The translations under genes were made by a program, and so were the position numbers. The notes below the pieces were generated by a model. That model saw only the letters and a program-made list of their open reading frames with translations. It was not told the origin of the DNA and ran no database searches. From Microcaldota archaeon (GTDB lineage Archaea; Micrarchaeota; Micrarchaeia; Micrarchaeales; Micrarchaeaceae), in the NCBI GenBank assembly GCA_021827955.1, contig JAKATY010000028.1, positions 1 through 16,253 of the forward strand: a DNA stretch of 16,253 nucleotides, read 5' to 3'. Shown here piece after piece: positions 1-6,419 of the stretch (positions are counted from its first letter, which is position 1; each line of letters begins with the position of its first letter).

Positions 1-2
1 CA

Positions 3-866
3 ATTTGGGGTGTGATAGACGATATACTTTCAAAGTTGCCGATAGATAAAAATTCCAAAATCGCTATATACCGCTACTTCCTCGAACAGCACCTTTATGC
101 ATCCCACATCCCGAACGATAAGGAGTTGCTGATAGAAGAGACGTTTGACCCATACAACGATAAGCGTTATGTGGTATTCCATGCACTTTACGGCAGGAGG
201 GCAAACGATGCGCTTTCAAGGCTTTTTGCAATACAGCTAAGCGATATGCTAGATGAAGAGATAGGACTTACAATATCCGATAACGGCTTCGTCTTCTCAT
301 TAGGTGCAGATTCCCATATCTCAGAAAAGGACATAAACACCGCAATAAAGAATCTTTATTCGAAAAGCACTATCGAGACGCTTAAAGCCAACATACGCCG
401 CACAGAGCTCATGAAAAGAAAGTTCAGGCAGGTGGCTTCGCGCGGATTCATGATACTGCGTAATTACAAGGGCTGGAAGATACCAATAGGAAAGCAGCAG
501 GTAAATTCGCAGATCCTACTTTCCGCTTCTGAAGAGATAGATCCTAACTTTCCTATAATAAGCGAAACATATAGGGAAATACTCTATGATGTTATGGATA
601 TATCAAGGGCAGAAGATGTGCTGCGAAGAATGCGTGATGGAACTCTAAAATGTACGTTCATAAGAACCTCTTCGCCTTCTCCATTTGCGCATATCCTCCT
701 AACTTTTGGAGAGGCTGACGTGCTTTCGCTTAAGGGAAAGCAGAAATACCTGCAATACTTGCATAAAATGGTGCTTAAAAAGATAGATGCAAACGGCCCC
801 GAACGTACGGCGCGCGCAGGATCGCGCAAGGCAAAAGGCGCAAAAAAGAAAAAGGTGTCACATTGA
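3..866 (+). CDS. lhr: Lhr-type ATP-dependent helicase, C-terminal fragment (5' end outside window)
   Basis: C-terminal end of a large superfamily 2 Lhr-family helicase, which unwinds DNA or RNA:DNA duplexes with 3'-5' polarity and is linked to repair. The frame is open to the left edge, so the GTG at 12 is probably internal. Family members are about 850-900 aa; only about 285 codons are here, and the two RecA-like domains lie outside. Counting from that GTG, the FHALYGRRANDALSR segment (residues 56-70) and the KRKFRQVASRGFMILRNY segment (135-152) match the archaeal Lhr C-terminal region (DEAD/H-associated domain, PF08494). The last ~25 residues form a lysine/arginine/alanine tail, perhaps a nucleic-acid contact. 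The stop overlaps the next start (TTGA), implying coupled translation with the phosphoesterase. Which archaeal Lhr subgroup it belongs to cannot be told from this part. Confidence 0.85.
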   Translation: MWGVIDDILSKLPIDKNSKIAIYRYFLEQHLYASHIPNDKELLIEETFDPYNDKRYVVFHALYGRRANDALSRLFAIQLSDMLDEEIGLTISDNGFVFSLGADSHISEKDINTAIKNLYSKSTIETLKANIRRTELMKRKFRQVASRGFMILRNYKGWKIPIGKQQVNSQILLSASEEIDPNFPIISETYREILYDVMDISRAEDVLRRMRDGTLKCTFIRTSSPSPFAHILLTFGEADVLSLKGKQKYLQYLHKMVLKKIDANGPERTARAGSRKAKGAKKKKVSH

Positions 867-1615
867 AGTTAAACCGTGATATCGAGCTTCTAGAAGGAAT
901 GCCGATTGCATACATAAAAAGCATAGATGCGATAATATGCACAGATCTGCATCTAGGCTATGAAGGAGTAATGTCAAAGAACGGCGTCCTGCTGCCTAAG
1001 GCAAACCTGAAAAGCATAGAGTCGATGATAGATTCTGCCATTGCCTCTACTGGAGCAAGCCGGTTAATAGTGGATGGCGATATTAAAAACGAGTTTTCGG
1101 GGGTCGATACCGAAGAGTTCAACGAACTTTATGATTTCGTTAATTTTATATCAGAGAAGCGGGTGTCATTGACGCTGATAAAAGGCAATCACGACAATTT
1201 TGTAGAGAGGTACAAAAACACCTTTGGATTTCAAGTGCATAGGCAACAGCACGAATACGGCAACTACCTATTCATTCACGGGGAAGAGATGCCAAAGCCT
1301 TTTGGACCACAAATAAAAATGCTCATAATGGGTCACGAGCATCCTGCGATAACAATATACACAGATGCGGGCAAGGCAGAGAAAGTAAGATGCTTTCTAC
1401 TGGGCAGTTACGGCCATTTACCCTTATTGGTGCTGCCTGCAATGAGCTATTACTCTCCAGGAACTCCCATAAACATAACTCCGAAATCAGAGCTCCTTGC
1501 GCCTGTCCTGCAGCATGCGGACATAGATTCTATGGAGGCAATAGCAATAGGATATGGTTCTACTCTGCGATTTGGCAAAATAGGAGAGCTCCGCAGGCTT
1601 GCCGAAAGCAAATAA
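863..1615 (+). CDS. SbcD/Mre11-related archaeal metallophosphoesterase
   Basis: Calcineurin-like metallophosphoesterase of 250 aa, similar to the archaeal SbcD-related family (TIGR00024). All dinuclear-metal motifs are visible in order: DLH (D28, H30), GD (G72-D73), GNHD (108-111), HG (139-140) and GHEHP (157-161). The family is thought to hydrolyse phosphodiesters in nucleic acids; the true substrate is unknown. The protein lacks the C-terminal capping and Rad50-binding regions expected of a full Mre11. It starts at a TTG inside the helicase stop (TTGA), with a Shine-Dalgarno GGTG at 854-857 and a 5-nt spacer, so it is cotranslated with the Lhr gene. Adjacency to Lhr supports a shared repair role. 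It converges on the M50 protease gene, whose stop is 26 nt away. Family confident, biochemistry inferred. Confidence 0.87.
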   Translation: MKLNRDIELLEGMPIAYIKSIDAIICTDLHLGYEGVMSKNGVLLPKANLKSIESMIDSAIASTGASRLIVDGDIKNEFSGVDTEEFNELYDFVNFISEKRVSLTLIKGNHDNFVERYKNTFGFQVHRQQHEYGNYLFIHGEEMPKPFGPQIKMLIMGHEHPAITIYTDAGKAEKVRCFLLGSYGHLPLLVLPAMSYYSPGTPINITPKSELLAPVLQHADIDSMEAIAIGYGSTLRFGKIGELRRLAESK

Positions 1616-1634
1616 TAAAAGCTTTGCCTAAAAA
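1610..1634 (-). terminator. Candidate T-run terminator for the M50 protease gene
   Basis: Read on the - strand, directly after the protease stop (1642-1644), there is a T5 run (1630-1634) and a second T-rich stretch (1610-1620), with the small palindrome AAAGCTTT at 1618-1625. Archaeal RNA polymerase terminates at short U-tracts, so this is a plausible intrinsic terminator. Part of it lies at the very end of the convergent phosphoesterase gene. Confidence 0.4.
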
Positions 1635-1641
1635 CGATTCC

Positions 1642-3105
1642 TTAGCCTGCAAGTATCGGCAGCCACGGAAGCGCATTGAGCAACAGGCCTATTAAGAGTA
1701 TAGCCACAAGAGCCTTTATTACTCTGTCGTGCTTCAAATTTGTTTTGTAGATCCTCCATCCATCGAATCCGGGTATAGGCAGAAGGTTAACTACCGCAAC
1801 AAGGAAATTGAGCATGAAGCTTAGCGCTATAACAGAGTATAAGAACAGCATGAAGCGCGTATATACGCCGTTGTTTATTGGTGTATTCTTCTGATACACC
1901 TCTATTCCTATTAAGCCTCTTCCTGGACTCTCATTAGAACTTATCGCAGTGAATTTGTATGTGCCCGTGTTTGTCACAACATCTACAAGTGATCCGGGCT
2001 TGTCTCCAGCGGCAGCAACAGAAAAGCTGCTCAGGTTCTCTATTTTGTAGCCATTCCAATCGATTATTTGCATGCCCGAAGAAAGTATCCCGTTGGCAGG
2101 ATATCCTGTGATTGTGCTCTCCACGAATACGCCTGTATGATATAAGCCAGGAAGCACGAATATGATGAATGGAATCATTATTGCGAAGAATACAAGCATG
2201 GCTATGAAATTCGAGGCTATGCCCGCAGCAAATATTTTAGTCTGCGGCATCTTTCCAAGTTTCAAAACCTCCTTCTCATCTGGTTCTACAAATGCACCTA
2301 TGGGTATTACTCCGAAAAGCAGCACGCCCAGGGTTTTTATTTTGACTTTTGCTTTTCTCGCAAGCACCCCATGGGAAAATTCGTGTATTGCCAGCAGTAT
2401 TGCGAGCGAGACTATGCCTGCAATTAATGGTATGTCTATGCCCGGTATTACCGGAGCCACTCCAGGTATCTGATTTGCGAGGGGAGCCACTTGCGCATGT
2501 CCGTGCAATGCGCTTATGATCACAGCATATGTAGCTGAAAGTATGAGCCCCGCATTGTACCAGATAAGCAGAAACGTAAAGCCGGAAAAGCCCGTAATGA
2601 ACGTTACAATATAAGTCAGATATGAGAGCAAGTCCACGCCATGAGTCGCACTGGCTGCAGATGCAGAAGAAGCCTCTGCGCTTATCTGCGGAAGATTCAA
2701 GAATTGCATCCCGTAGCTAAGATACGGCAGTACAAAAAACACTATCAAGACGAGTGATACCATGCCAAAAACAAACAGCTTCTTCCTGTCTTTCACGAAG
2801 AAGTAGCTAAAGAGGCCGAAGCCGAGAACAAGCCCGAAAAGGGCCATGTTATCCCAAAAACCTCCGCCTTTCTTGGCTATACGGTCTATACTTCTTATGC
2901 CTCTTTTGCCTCCTGCCATGTAGAGCCCGTATCCTCCGCTGAATGAGCCGAGCTGCTGTATTACTATTCCAAAGAAGAACATTGCAACTATGCCCAGAAT
3001 CCACTTGTTTATCACGCCGATGTGCGAATAGTATACTGCAATCAACGAAGCGAAAGCTGCAACCACAAGAATATAAATTTCGAGTTTCCTGCCGCTTTTC
3101 ATCAA
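1642..3105 (-). CDS. M50 family site-2-protease-like membrane metalloprotease
   Basis: Intramembrane zinc protease of 487 aa. The zinc motif HEFSH is at 241-245 within a hydrophobic helix, and the third-ligand motif is LLPIPGFDG at 441-449 (D448), with Phe where LDG is usual. Between them residues ~325-405 form a soluble PDZ-like segment. The N-terminal ~230 residues add several extra helices (about 9-26, 35-52, 88-104, 111-130, 160-200) and a charged Gly-rich loop at 64-83, an architecture seen in archaeal M50 proteins. Such enzymes cleave transmembrane substrates for regulated proteolysis or membrane quality control; the substrate is unknown. The first codon may be TTG (3103-3105) or the following ATG (3100-3102). 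TTG is kept because AAGGTT sits 5-7 nt before it. The gene is transcribed divergently from MBF1. Confidence 0.9.
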   Translation of the reverse strand: MMKSGRKLEIYILVVAAFASLIAVYYSHIGVINKWILGIVAMFFFGIVIQQLGSFSGGYGLYMAGGKRGIRSIDRIAKKGGGFWDNMALFGLVLGFGLFSYFFVKDRKKLFVFGMVSLVLIVFFVLPYLSYGMQFLNLPQISAEASSASAASATHGVDLLSYLTYIVTFITGFSGFTFLLIWYNAGLILSATYAVIISALHGHAQVAPLANQIPGVAPVIPGIDIPLIAGIVSLAILLAIHEFSHGVLARKAKVKIKTLGVLLFGVIPIGAFVEPDEKEVLKLGKMPQTKIFAAGIASNFIAMLVFFAIMIPFIIFVLPGLYHTGVFVESTITGYPANGILSSGMQIIDWNGYKIENLSSFSVAAAGDKPGSLVDVVTNTGTYKFTAISSNESPGRGLIGIEVYQKNTPINNGVYTRFMLFLYSVIALSFMLNFLVAVVNLLPIPGFDGWRIYKTNLKHDRVIKALVAILLIGLLLNALPWLPILAG

Positions 3106-3265
3106 ATCAAAACCTTTCCATCAAACAAAAATGCGCGCGATCCGCATAGAAATCCGGTGCCGATACAAACAAAATCGCTTAAACCCCAATTCGCCAGTGC
3201 ATCAATTTAACACTTTCGCTGCACATCGAGCCGTGCTATCGCACTAGGATTTTGCACATAAAATC

Positions 3266-3273
3266 ATAAATAT
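3266..3273 (+). promoter_or_regulatory. TATA box for the MBF1-FEN1 pair (apparently leaderless)
   Basis: ATAAATAT is a good archaeal TATA box. Its centre is about 27 nt upstream of the ATG at 3298, so the transcript should begin at or within a few bases of the start codon. This supports a leaderless mRNA and the upstream ATG rather than the one at 3307. The 190-nt gap it sits in otherwise holds only the divergent protease promoter region; I saw no RNA gene there. Confidence 0.6.
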
Positions 3274-3297
3274 CTTATCTACGCATTCTCAGCATGG

Positions 3298-3759
3298 ATG
3301 GTGGTCATGGAGGAATGCGAATTATGCGGGAAGAAGACAGACCGGGTTTACGTAATAGAGATTGATGGAGTAGAGCTCGGAGTATGCGCTTCATGCGCAA
3401 AAGGGAAAAAAATCGTGAGAGAACCCGAACAGGCGAAAACGCAAAAGCACCAAAACACTGAACGAAAGCAGGAAGCCGATTCCGCTGAGCTAGTTGATGA
3501 TTATGGAAAAAGAATACAGGTGGCAAGGGAAAAGCTAGGCCTATCGCTTCCTGTACTTGCGGAGATGATTAACGAAAAGGAATCCCACATGCTCCGCATA
3601 GAGCAGCAGAAGACCCTTCCAACTCCTGAGCTTGTGAAAAAGCTGGAGAAGGCACTTGGAATAACAGATCGGTCAATGTCTGAAGATTCAACTTCTTCAA
3701 GAACTAGCCAAAAAGCTGAGCATGCAAGCATAGGTGACTTCGTAAAGAAAGGTATGTGA
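3298..3759 (+). CDS. mbf1: Archaeal multiprotein bridging factor 1 (zinc ribbon + HTH)
   Basis: MBF1-type factor of 153 aa. An N-terminal zinc ribbon has CELC (C7, C10) and CASC (C30, C33). A charged Lys/Glu/Gln linker follows (about 36-62), then a Cro/C1-type helix-turn-helix at about 66-124 beginning LVDDYGKRIQVAREKLG, the archaeal MBF1 signature. The C-terminus (125-153) is Ser/Thr-rich. Archaeal MBF1 is known to associate with ribosomal subunits and is thought to act in translation or transcription; no specific role can be read here. The TATA box at 3266-3273 predicts a leaderless transcript from the ATG at 3298. ATG at 3307 would give MEECELCG, also plausible. FEN1 follows after 12 nt in the same reading frame, probably cotranscribed. 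Confidence 0.9.
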   Translation: MVVMEECELCGKKTDRVYVIEIDGVELGVCASCAKGKKIVREPEQAKTQKHQNTERKQEADSAELVDDYGKRIQVAREKLGLSLPVLAEMINEKESHMLRIEQQKTLPTPELVKKLEKALGITDRSMSEDSTSSRTSQKAEHASIGDFVKKGM

Positions 3760-3771
3760 GCAGGTGTTGTA

Positions 3772-4809
3772 TTGTCGGTAGATCTCAGCAAGCTTGTGGT
3801 AAGGGAAAAGATAGAAATGTCAGAACTCTCTGGCAAGACCATAGCAATAGACGCCTACAACACGATTTACCAGTTCCTATCCATAATAAGGCAGCCTGAC
3901 GGGACGCCATTGACGGATTCAAAGGGTAATGTGACAAGCCATCTCTCTGGCTTGTTCTACCGCACGATCGAATTCATAAATGCAGGCATAAACCCCCTGT
4001 TCGTATTTGACGGGATCCCATCGCTGCTAAAGCAGAAGACCATAAATGCAAGAATGAGAAGGCGTGATGAAGCGCTGCTAAAATGGAAACGCTCTGTAGA
4101 AGAAGGCAAGCTTGAGGAAGCACGCACATACGCGCAGGCGAGCACGAGGATAAACAGGGAGATAGTCGAGAGCTCCAAAAGGCTTCTCGCGCTCATGGGC
4201 GTGCCCTACATAACTGCGCCAAGCGAAGGAGAAGCTGAAGCCAGCTATCTCTGCGGTGTAGGCGAAGCTTATGCGGCAGCAAGTCAGGATTATGATACCC
4301 TGCTTTTCGGTGCACCTGTAGTAATAAGAAACCTCACGATAAGCGGAAGAAGAAAACTGCCCAAGAAAAACATATATGTAAATGTAGAACCTGAGAGGAT
4401 TGTGCTATCCGAAACCCTTTCCGCCTTGGGATTAAGCAGAGAACAATTGGTGTGGGTAGGTATAATGTTGGGCACAGATTTCAATGAAGGCATAAAGGGA
4501 ATAGGTCCCGTAACTGCATTGAAGCTTGCCAAGCAATCGAAATCTTTGGACGATGTTGTAAAAAAGGCAACAGAAAAAACAGGCCTGGAGTTCGATACCG
4601 ATGTGCATGCGGTGGAAGCACTATTTATGAACCCTGAAGTAGAAAAACCGAATGGCATACCTGCATATAGCATGCCGGAGAAGGAAGAGCTGTTGAAGTT
4701 TCTATGTGAAGAGCATGATTTTGGCAGGGAACGCATCGAAAAATTCGTAGAGAAGCTTGCTGAGAAAAGGTCGAAAGGCAAGCAGCAGGGAATAAACCGC
4801 TGGTTTTAG
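3772..4809 (+). CDS. fen: Flap endonuclease 1 (FEN1/XPG family)
   Basis: Structure-specific 5' flap nuclease of 345 aa, normal archaeal length, used in Okazaki-fragment processing and base-excision repair. All seven active-site carboxylates are visible: D27, D80, E152, E154, D173, D175 and D236. A helix-hairpin-helix lies near 237-253 (GIKGIGPVTALKLAKQ). The last eight residues, QQGINRWF (338-345), form a PCNA-binding PIP box. The start is TTG with Shine-Dalgarno GGTG (3763-3766) and a 5-nt spacer, giving MSVDLSKLV, the family N-terminus except that Ser replaces the usual Gly2. It follows MBF1 by 12 nt in the same frame, with the MBF1 TGA between. Function is confident; the pairing with MBF1 has no obvious functional logic. 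Confidence 0.96.
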   Translation: MSVDLSKLVVREKIEMSELSGKTIAIDAYNTIYQFLSIIRQPDGTPLTDSKGNVTSHLSGLFYRTIEFINAGINPLFVFDGIPSLLKQKTINARMRRRDEALLKWKRSVEEGKLEEARTYAQASTRINREIVESSKRLLALMGVPYITAPSEGEAEASYLCGVGEAYAAASQDYDTLLFGAPVVIRNLTISGRRKLPKKNIYVNVEPERIVLSETLSALGLSREQLVWVGIMLGTDFNEGIKGIGPVTALKLAKQSKSLDDVVKKATEKTGLEFDTDVHAVEALFMNPEVEKPNGIPAYSMPEKEELLKFLCEEHDFGRERIEKFVEKLAEKRSKGKQQGINRWF

Positions 4810-4911
4810 GGGGTTGCGCTTACGCCCGGCATCCACATGTCTTCTCATGTAACAGATGAGGATTCAAATCTTCATTCAAAAACGCAAAATTCCGCTTTGA
4901 AAACAGAAGTA

Positions 4912-4919
4912 TTTTATAT
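4912..4919 (+). promoter_or_regulatory. TATA box of the Hsp20 gene
   Basis: TTTTATAT, centred about 32 nt before the ATG at 4948, predicts a start site around 4940-4945 and hence a leaderless or near-leaderless mRNA. This argues against the upstream in-frame ATG at 4837, which lies before the promoter. The rest of 4810-4911 holds only a weak inverted repeat (CTCAT at 4844-4848, ATGAG at 4856-4860) and no gene I can support. Confidence 0.6.
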
Positions 4920-4947
4920 TTGTGAGGGAGAATTTGCTTTTGATAAA

Positions 4948-5457
4948 ATGGCAAAGAAAAAACAGAATGGCGACTATTCATCAGAAAACGGCAACGGCCC
5001 GGATAATTTTGACGATATAGATATCAACAACATCAACAAGTTCATAAGCAAATTCTTGGAGCATGCAGACAAGCAGTTTTCCAAAGCCGGTGCTCTTGAC
5101 CAGCCTATAGTGTTCGGATTCAACATAAGGATAGGCGAAAATGGTGCACCTGCCGTTGAAAGCTTCGGGAATGTAGGCGTGCAGAATGATCACGTCACGT
5201 TTTCGGAAAATCGAGAGCCTTTGGTAGACGTGATAGACAAAGGACGTGAAACCACAATAATCGCAGAGATGCCAGGCATAAAAGAGCGCGATATACACGT
5301 GAGCTTTAACGGCAGGAACATGGATATCTCTGCTTTTAACAAGGACAGATCGTATCACAAGGTAGTGCCCCTAAACGGCGTTGTAGACGAGAAAAATTAT
5401 ACCCTCAAATACAATAACGGCGTACTTGAGATAACCCTGCGCAAGCAGCAGCAATAA
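4948..5457 (+). CDS. hsp20: Hsp20/alpha-crystallin small heat shock protein
   Basis: ATP-independent holdase chaperone of 169 aa. The alpha-crystallin domain spans about 90-165: EPLVDVIDKG, then EMPGIKERDI (107-116), ending in the conserved GVLEITL (158-164). The N-terminal region contains FGFNIRIGENG and ESFGNV (about 56-76), as in archaeal Hsp20 proteins of the GvpH-like type. The C-terminus stops at LRKQQQ with no obvious I-x-I anchor beyond the domain, so oligomer assembly may differ from classic members. The start was chosen at ATG 4948 because a TATA box at 4912-4919 would exclude the longer version from 4837. It is probably transcribed alone. Heat induction is likely by family but no operator is evident. 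Confidence 0.92.
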   Translation: MAKKKQNGDYSSENGNGPDNFDDIDINNINKFISKFLEHADKQFSKAGALDQPIVFGFNIRIGENGAPAVESFGNVGVQNDHVTFSENREPLVDVIDKGRETTIIAEMPGIKERDIHVSFNGRNMDISAFNKDRSYHKVVPLNGVVDEKNYTLKYNNGVLEITLRKQQQ

Positions 5458-5474
5458 CAATAAGTCAACGTAAA

Positions 5475-5482
5475 TTTAAAAG
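5475..5482 (+). promoter_or_regulatory. Candidate TATA box for the small basic ORF
   Basis: TTTAAAAG, 17 nt after the Hsp20 stop, predicts initiation near 5505. That would give a ~37-nt leader containing a possible Shine-Dalgarno AGTGGT (5532-5537) before the ATG at 5542. Confidence 0.4.
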
Positions 5483-5541
5483 CAGCTATTAAAAATTCAA
5501 AACAGAAACATCTAACATGTATATTAGTTTAAGTGGTAAAT

Positions 5542-5670
5542 ATGCAGAAAACGATACCAAAATCAAACAGGAAAAAAGGCAAGAAATACAGGACCCAGAA
5601 AGCCGCAAGGCTTAAGGCGGAGCACAGGAAAATACTGCGTGCGCAGAAACATAAGTCAAGGAGACCGTGA
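5542..5670 (+). CDS. Small highly basic protein, 42 aa (hypothetical)
   Basis: An ORF of 42 codons that I do not recognise. The product has 11 Lys, 7 Arg, 2 His and a single acidic residue, beginning MQKTIPKSNRKKGKKYR and ending HKSRRP. That composition suggests an RNA- or ribosome-bound peptide. It resembles bacterial L34 only superficially, and I do not claim homology. Support for a real gene: a TATA-like box (5475-5482), a possible Shine-Dalgarno AGTGGT 4 nt before the ATG, and a T-rich terminator-like run 25 nt after the stop (5695-5710). A 33-codon alternative from ATG 5518 in another frame has no such composition. It lies between Hsp20 and the convergent transglutaminase-like gene. Confidence 0.5.
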   Translation: MQKTIPKSNRKKGKKYRTQKAARLKAEHRKILRAQKHKSRRP

Positions 5671-5694
5671 ACTGGGTCTTTGGCTATTTGCTAC

Positions 5695-5710
5695 TTTTGA
5701 TTTTTATTTT
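5695..5710 (+). terminator. T-rich terminator after the small basic ORF
   Basis: TTTTGATTTTTATTTT lies 25 nt after the stop at 5668-5670, with no strong preceding hairpin, the typical form of an archaeal terminator. It falls between convergent genes, where one is expected. Confidence 0.5.
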
Positions 5711-5741
5711 CCAATCTTTCATGTTGTAACGAGAGCCGTTA

Positions 5742-6320
5742 TCATGCGATATCCTTATATGTTCTGTCGTTGAACTCATAAGCTGTAGACTCCTCACCAA
5801 TATTAAAATATTTCATCATCTCTTCAGTGCTGCCGAACGTGCTTATGCCTTCTTGGAAGTCAAACATGTGCACCCTATCTTTAAACTCAAAATACACTAC
5901 TGATTTTCTTGTGCCGTCTTTTATGTGCATAAGCACTTTTGCAGAAGGGTTCCCAAGTGCTATGAGCATGCTGCAAAGCAGTATGTTTTTGTCTATCTCA
6001 TCACCCATACCGAATTCCAGCGTTTCCTCTGGCGTAAGCCAGAACTGCAAAGGCAATACTACCGTCTCTATGTTGCCCTTAACAAAATCAAAGGCTTTCG
6101 CGCCAGCTTCATAAAAATTGAGGTCATACGAATAGCTGTCGAAACCCTCTCTTATCTCATCTGCTTTTTTGACTACACTTGGATTGTAAGGTGTAACAAG
6201 CGTTGGGAGTTCTGCAACGGAGAGTCTCTCTTTTTCTTCTATATAGTCCTTGTACCTCTCGATGATCAGAAGGTAGAGTCTGTTGTATTTTTCGCTTCCC
6301 TCTTGCTGCTCTTCTGGCAT
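5742..6320 (-). CDS. Transglutaminase-like fold protein, probably catalytically inactive
   Basis: Soluble protein of 192 aa. The central segment LTPEETLEFGMGDEIDKN (95-112) followed by ILLCSMLIALG (113-123) matches the core of transglutaminase-like cysteine domains, normally TPEETL...GDCxD...LLxSLLRALG. Glu108 stands where the nucleophilic Cys belongs. The His strand (normally HVWVE) appears as SVVYFEF (140-146), while the Asp of the triad may persist as D154 in MFDF. I infer a non-catalytic binding protein. The N-terminal ~75 residues are charged helix and unassigned. The start at 6320 is supported by an A/T-rich TATA-like element 27-40 nt upstream, suggesting a very short leader. The gene is divergent from PolX. 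Fold assignment is from motif spacing only; function unknown. Confidence 0.7.
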   Translation of the reverse strand: MPEEQQEGSEKYNRLYLLIIERYKDYIEEKERLSVAELPTLVTPYNPSVVKKADEIREGFDSYSYDLNFYEAGAKAFDFVKGNIETVVLPLQFWLTPEETLEFGMGDEIDKNILLCSMLIALGNPSAKVLMHIKDGTRKSVVYFEFKDRVHMFDFQEGISTFGSTEEMMKYFNIGEESTAYEFNDRTYKDIA

Positions 6321-6351
6321 ATATATCCATAAATGTATGCTTTAGAAAAAG

Positions 6352-6359
6352 ATAAAATA
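6352..6359 (-). promoter_or_regulatory. Candidate TATA box for the transglutaminase-like gene
   Basis: On the - strand this reads TATTTTAT. It lies about 35 nt upstream of the ATG at 6320 and predicts a leader of only a few nucleotides. It shares the 99-nt divergent spacer with the PolX promoter. Confidence 0.45.
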
Positions 6360-6386
6360 ACTCTTTTCGAAATGGTTGGCAGGTAA

Positions 6387-6394
6387 CTTTAAAC
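6387..6394 (+). promoter_or_regulatory. TATA box for PolX (leaderless GTG start)
   Basis: CTTTAAAC is centred about 29 nt before the GTG at 6420. No Shine-Dalgarno precedes that GTG, so a leaderless mRNA starting at or near the codon is likely. Confidence 0.5.
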
Positions 6395-6419
6395 GCTATG
6401 TGCCTCTCGGTGTGCAACC

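Noticed and set aside
4844..4860. Inverted repeat CTCAT-N7-ATGAG upstream of Hsp20 as a heat-shock operator
   Set aside because: Arms of only 5 bp, distant from the TATA box; easily due to chance.
4837..4947. N-terminal extension of Hsp20 from ATG 4837
   Set aside because: The TATA box at 4912-4919 lies inside the extension, and the extended part has no family similarity; ATG 4948 is preferred.
5518..5619. A 33-codon ORF from ATG 5518
   Set aside because: Overlaps the polybasic ORF in another frame, has no Shine-Dalgarno and no notable composition.
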